This document shows, piece by piece, positions 61,524-64,000 of a DNA stretch of 64,000 nucleotides. Origin of the DNA: Spirodela intermedia (Eukaryota > Streptophyta > Magnoliopsida > Alismatales > Araceae). The position numbers and the translations under genes were made by a program. How positions within the stretch are numbered: the first letter of the stretch is position 1; every line of letters starts with the position of its first letter. The stretch lies in the NCBI GenBank assembly GCA_902729315.2, contig LR746266.1:3110759-3174758 (forward strand), read 5' to 3'. The notes under the pieces were generated by a model. That model searched no databases. It saw only the letters and a program-made list of their open reading frames with translations, and was not told where the DNA came from.

Positions 61524-62471
61524 ATGGCGTACTCGGAAAGGAGGCTCCGCATAGGCTACGCGCTGGCGCACAAGAAGAGGAACAGCTTCATCCGGCCGTC
61601 TCTGGTGGAGCTCGCGCGCGAGCGCGGCATCGACCTCGTTGCGATCGATGAGGGAAGGCCGCTCGCCGATCACGGCCCCTTCCATTGCATCCTCCACAAG
61701 CGGTACGGGGAGTCGTGGAAGGCGCAGCTGCGGCAGTACGAGGTGAGGAACCCTGGCGTCCTCATCATCGACCACCCCGAGGCGATCGCGCGGCTCCACA
61801 ACCGCATTTCCATGCTCCAGGTCGTTTCGGAGCTCGAGAGCCCTCCGGACAAGGAGACCTTCGGGATCCCCAAGCAGATCGTGATCTACGACAGCGTCTC
61901 GCTTTCCGACTCTGCTACCTTCAGCGCGCTGCGTTTCCCTGTGATCGCGAAGCCGCTGGTGGCCGACGGGAGCGCCAAGTCCCACAAGATGGCCCTCGTG
62001 TACCACCCCGCTGGCCTTGCCAAGCAGAAGCCCCCGGTTGTGCTTCAAGAATTTGTCAACCACGGTGGGGTCATATTCAAGGTCTACGTCGTCGGAGACT
62101 ACGTCAAGTGCGTGAAGCGAAAGTCACTTCCAGATGTCACTCGGGAGAAGTTGGAGTCCTCGGAGGAGTCGGTCTCCTTCTCCCAGGTCTCCAACCTGAC
62201 CTCTGTTGAAGACAGAGAGGTAAGGAAATACTACGAGAAGATGAACCTGGACGAGACCGAGATGCCTCCACAGGATTTCCTCACAAAGATCGCCCGCGGC
62301 TTGAGGCAGGCGACGAAGCTGCATCTCTTCAACTTTGACATGATCAAGGACACGAATGTCGGGAACCGCTACCTTGTGATCGACATCAACTACTTCCCGG
62401 GGTACGCTAAGATGCCATCCTATGAGTCCGTCTTCGCTGATTTCCTCTGGGACGTAGTTCAGAAGAAATGA
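61524..62471 (+). CDS. ITPK1: Inositol-tetrakisphosphate 1-kinase (ITPK)
   Basis: Intronless, 315 residues, the usual length for plant ITPKs. ITPKs phosphorylate inositol tris/tetrakisphosphates, feeding phytate and inositol pyrophosphate synthesis and hence phosphate signalling. Visible family marks are [13 protein letters not shown] at the N-terminus and FPVIAKP (K143) followed by [13 protein letters not shown] (H154), the ATP-grasp phosphate-binding region. [21 protein letters not shown] (171-192) is the hinge and inositol-binding strand. FNFDMIKD (D272) and IDINYFPGY (D287, N289) supply the metal ligands. The start at 61524 sits in GCCATGGCG, a strong plant initiation context. A polyadenylation-like AATAAA follows at 62531. 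Confidence 0.95.
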   Translation: MAYSERRLRIGYALAHKKRNSFIRPSLVELARERGIDLVAIDEGRPLADHGPFHCILHKRYGESWKAQLRQYEVRNPGVLIIDHPEAIARLHNRISMLQVVSELESPPDKETFGIPKQIVIYDSVSLSDSATFSALRFPVIAKPLVADGSAKSHKMALVYHPAGLAKQKPPVVLQEFVNHGGVIFKVYVVGDYVKCVKRKSLPDVTREKLESSEESVSFSQVSNLTSVEDREVRKYYEKMNLDETEMPPQDFLTKIARGLRQATKLHLFNFDMIKDTNVGNRYLVIDINYFPGYAKMPSYESVFADFLWDVVQKK

Positions 62472-62530
62472 ACGGTCCCCCAGATTGATCACACTTGTAA
62501 TTCTTTCTTTCTTCTTTTTGCCTCCTTTGG

Positions 62531-62536
62531 AATAAA
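62531..62536 (+). terminator. Polyadenylation signal for ITPK
   Basis: AATAAA lies 60 nt after the ITPK stop codon. It is a plausible near-upstream element, though plant polyadenylation signals are loose. Confidence 0.45.
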
Positions 62537-62539
62537 AAG

Positions 62540-63531
62540 AGAGAGCAACGCGTCGCGGTTTCTTTGAAAATGAAAGAAATTCATGATCTAGCAGCTCTGG
62601 TAGCGCTTCTTCTTCTTCTTCTTCCATCCACAGACTATTATTTCTCTTGAAACCATGATCATTGCTATTATTATCAAATTCCCCTGAAATTCCACTGATA
62701 GAGTAGCTGAGATTTACATGGAGGTTGATTCTGAAACTGCCCAAACGGAGAATCAGGAGAATTCCATCCCATGTGAGTTTCCTTCTGGCCCCAGGAACTC
62801 CATTGAATACCCCGAAACTCGTCACCCTCAATAACCGTAGGCCGGTTTCCCCCTTTTACAGGCAGTCGCAACAAGTCTGTTGAAGAAGAAGAAGATGAAG
62901 AAGAACCATCACCAAGAACGCTGCTGTTCTAGTCCTCATCTTCTGATCCATCAGGAGCTGTAAGTCGAACGCTCGCTCCTCTTGTGGATTTCTGCTTGAT
63001 CTCTCTTTTCACCCTGGGTTTTCTCCCTCACTTCTTCTATCATCTCCTCTGATATCCCGTGAGCTGATCTCGTCGTTGGTGCGTTTCTCATGCTACCACA
63101 GACGGAGAAATCGGAATGGGATCGGTTGTTGGGCTGGCTGGATCTAACAAGGCCCAATAATACCAAACTCTTGAGGAAGAGTATTGGGCTTTGGGATCTC
63201 GCCCTGTTGGGCCCAATAGTACTCTATGCCGAGCTTTCTTCGGGCGGAACAGATTCCTCGGGCTCCTTTCTGGGCCTGAATTATTCAGTCAAGAAAACCC
63301 CTAATGGGCCAGCTTGTCAGCCCGCTAGCCTCTTGCAAACCCCGGCACTGACAGTGTGTAAGTGCCCCCCGCTCCTTCCCTTCAGCATTGCGACGAGATT
63401 GGTAAGACCCACGCTAATCCAAAAAGTTCAGATCATTCGATCTCAGCCGATCGAATATGATCGAGCAGATACAGGGGAGAAGGGGAGATCCCACCTCTCC
63501 GACTGCAGCTGAGCAGGTGGCGGCGCCCCAA
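62540..63531. other. Convergent intergenic region between ITPK and THO7
   Basis: No supported gene. The stretch holds CTT/GAA trinucleotide runs (about 62605-62625 and 62880-62905). A 31-codon minus-strand frame (62856-62951) has a hydrophobic, signal-peptide-like stretch but stops at once. The open frames around 62670-63510 show no known domain. It probably comprises 3' UTRs and spacer. Confidence 0.5.
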
Positions 63532-64000
63532 TCAGTCCACCGCCATGGCATCTGGGCCACCGCTGCCACCATCTTCAGGGCAGTCCCTGCCGTCTCCGGC
63601 CAAGGCCCTCAGCTCGTCCGCCACAATTCTCTGTTCGTCCTCTATGGTGCTCTGCAACTCATCCACCTGGACAGGAATTCCGAAAGTGGTCCTCAAAACC
63701 TTGAAAATCTCAGCTGACGAAGAAGAAGAAGAAGAAGAAGAGGAAGAGGAAGACTTTGGCTTACCACATGAAGGAGGAGAGAGAATTGCTTCTTCCGAAG
63801 ATCGACAGTCCTGATGGCGGCTGCATTTTCGGCCTCCAGGGCAGCGATCTCCTTCTCGAGTGCGGTGATTGTCTTCTGGGTCTCCGACCGTGGCGGCTGC
63901 AGTGCCACCAGCTTCCTGATCGCCTCGCACTCCTCCTTGTGCTGCCGCTCGATCCGGCTCTCCTCGAGCTGCTTCTTCAGGTCCTCGATATCAGCCCGGG
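63532..64000 (-). CDS. THO7: THO complex subunit 7 (3' part; 5' exons beyond the window)
   Basis: Two exons are visible on the minus strand: 63765 to the window edge, and 63532-63666. The 98-nt intron between them has a (CTT)n pyrimidine tract. The upstream exon reads [38 protein letters not shown] and [14 protein letters not shown], a long coiled coil. The last exon reads [12 protein letters not shown] and ends PDAMAVD. The [10 protein letters not shown]...QPPRSET and LRKKQF-LL-HVVDELQ blocks match plant THO7 (THOC7, Mft1-like). It is a subunit of the nuclear THO/TREX complex coupling transcription with mRNA export. The protein is truncated here by the window end, not by mutation. Confidence 0.93.

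Noticed and set aside
61323-62063. 246-codon minus-strand frame over ITPK
   Set aside because: Antisense of the clear ITPK coding sequence; no domain resemblance.
62856-62951. 31-codon minus-strand frame with a signal-peptide-like stretch (MRTRTAAFLVMVLLHLLLL)
   Set aside because: The hydrophobic run comes partly from a CTT repeat. The frame stops after TCCDCL, and no known peptide-hormone motif follows in any plausible splice.
1-64000. CRISPR arrays, bacterial-type operons, rRNA or tRNA genes
   Set aside because: None were seen. The tandem arrays have no regular spacer-repeat alternation, and all genes are of plant type.

Overview
This is a 64 kb piece of a plant nuclear chromosome. The evidence is a set of land-plant gene families (AHL, HIPP, a MYC2-type bHLH, ATL RING-H2, a chloroplast RRM protein, plant ITPK, THO7), GT-AG introns, plastid transit peptides and long AT-rich stretches of decayed LTR retrotransposon. 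Intronless genes with very GC-rich third positions (MYC2-like, ITPK) beside AT-rich intergenic DNA, and dense (GA/CT)n tracts near start codons, suggest a monocot, probably not a grass. That is an inference from composition and protein style only.

Layout: 1-2.25 kb holds the first exon of an uncharacterised minus-strand gene, followed by an AT-rich tandem array. An AT-hook (AHL) gene in five exons occupies 3.9-8.0 kb (minus). The stretch 8.0-15.1 kb is AT-rich with microsatellites. A heavy-metal-associated isoprenylated protein (HIPP) gene lies at 15.3-16.3 kb (plus), with a decayed Ty3/gypsy-type element starting about 130 bp after its stop (16.4-21.3 kb). A chloroplast inner-membrane protein gene spans 22.1-26.05 kb (minus). 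A 98-bp tandem array precedes a chloroplast DCC-family gene (27.9-32.1 kb, plus). Four regulatory or RNA-handling genes then lie close together: a three-finger CCCH protein (32.5-33.5, minus), an ATL RING-H2 ligase (34.7-35.5, minus), a chloroplast two-RRM protein (37.5-40.2, minus) and a MYC2-like bHLH (41.1-42.8, plus). A small unknown gene with internal repeats (44.8-45.2, plus) follows. Two more tandem arrays lead into about 14 kb of gene-free, TE-derived AT-rich DNA (47-60.8 kb). The right edge carries an intronless ITPK gene (61.5-62.5, plus) and the 3' part of THO7 (63.5-64 kb, minus).

The genes do not form one pathway. Three encode chloroplast proteins, several act in transcription or RNA metabolism, and MYC2, ITPK and HIPP belong to families with hormone, inositol-phosphate and metal roles. 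I saw no sign of a novel multi-gene system, CRISPR array or intact mobile element. The most unusual property is how many short local tandem duplications sit in and around the genes: seven non-coding ones and two inside coding sequences. In addition, two small introns (AHL and HIPP) are multiples of three with no stop, so retaining them would give altered proteins.

Exon boundaries are read by eye from splice signals and reading-frame continuity. No alignment or transcript evidence was available.
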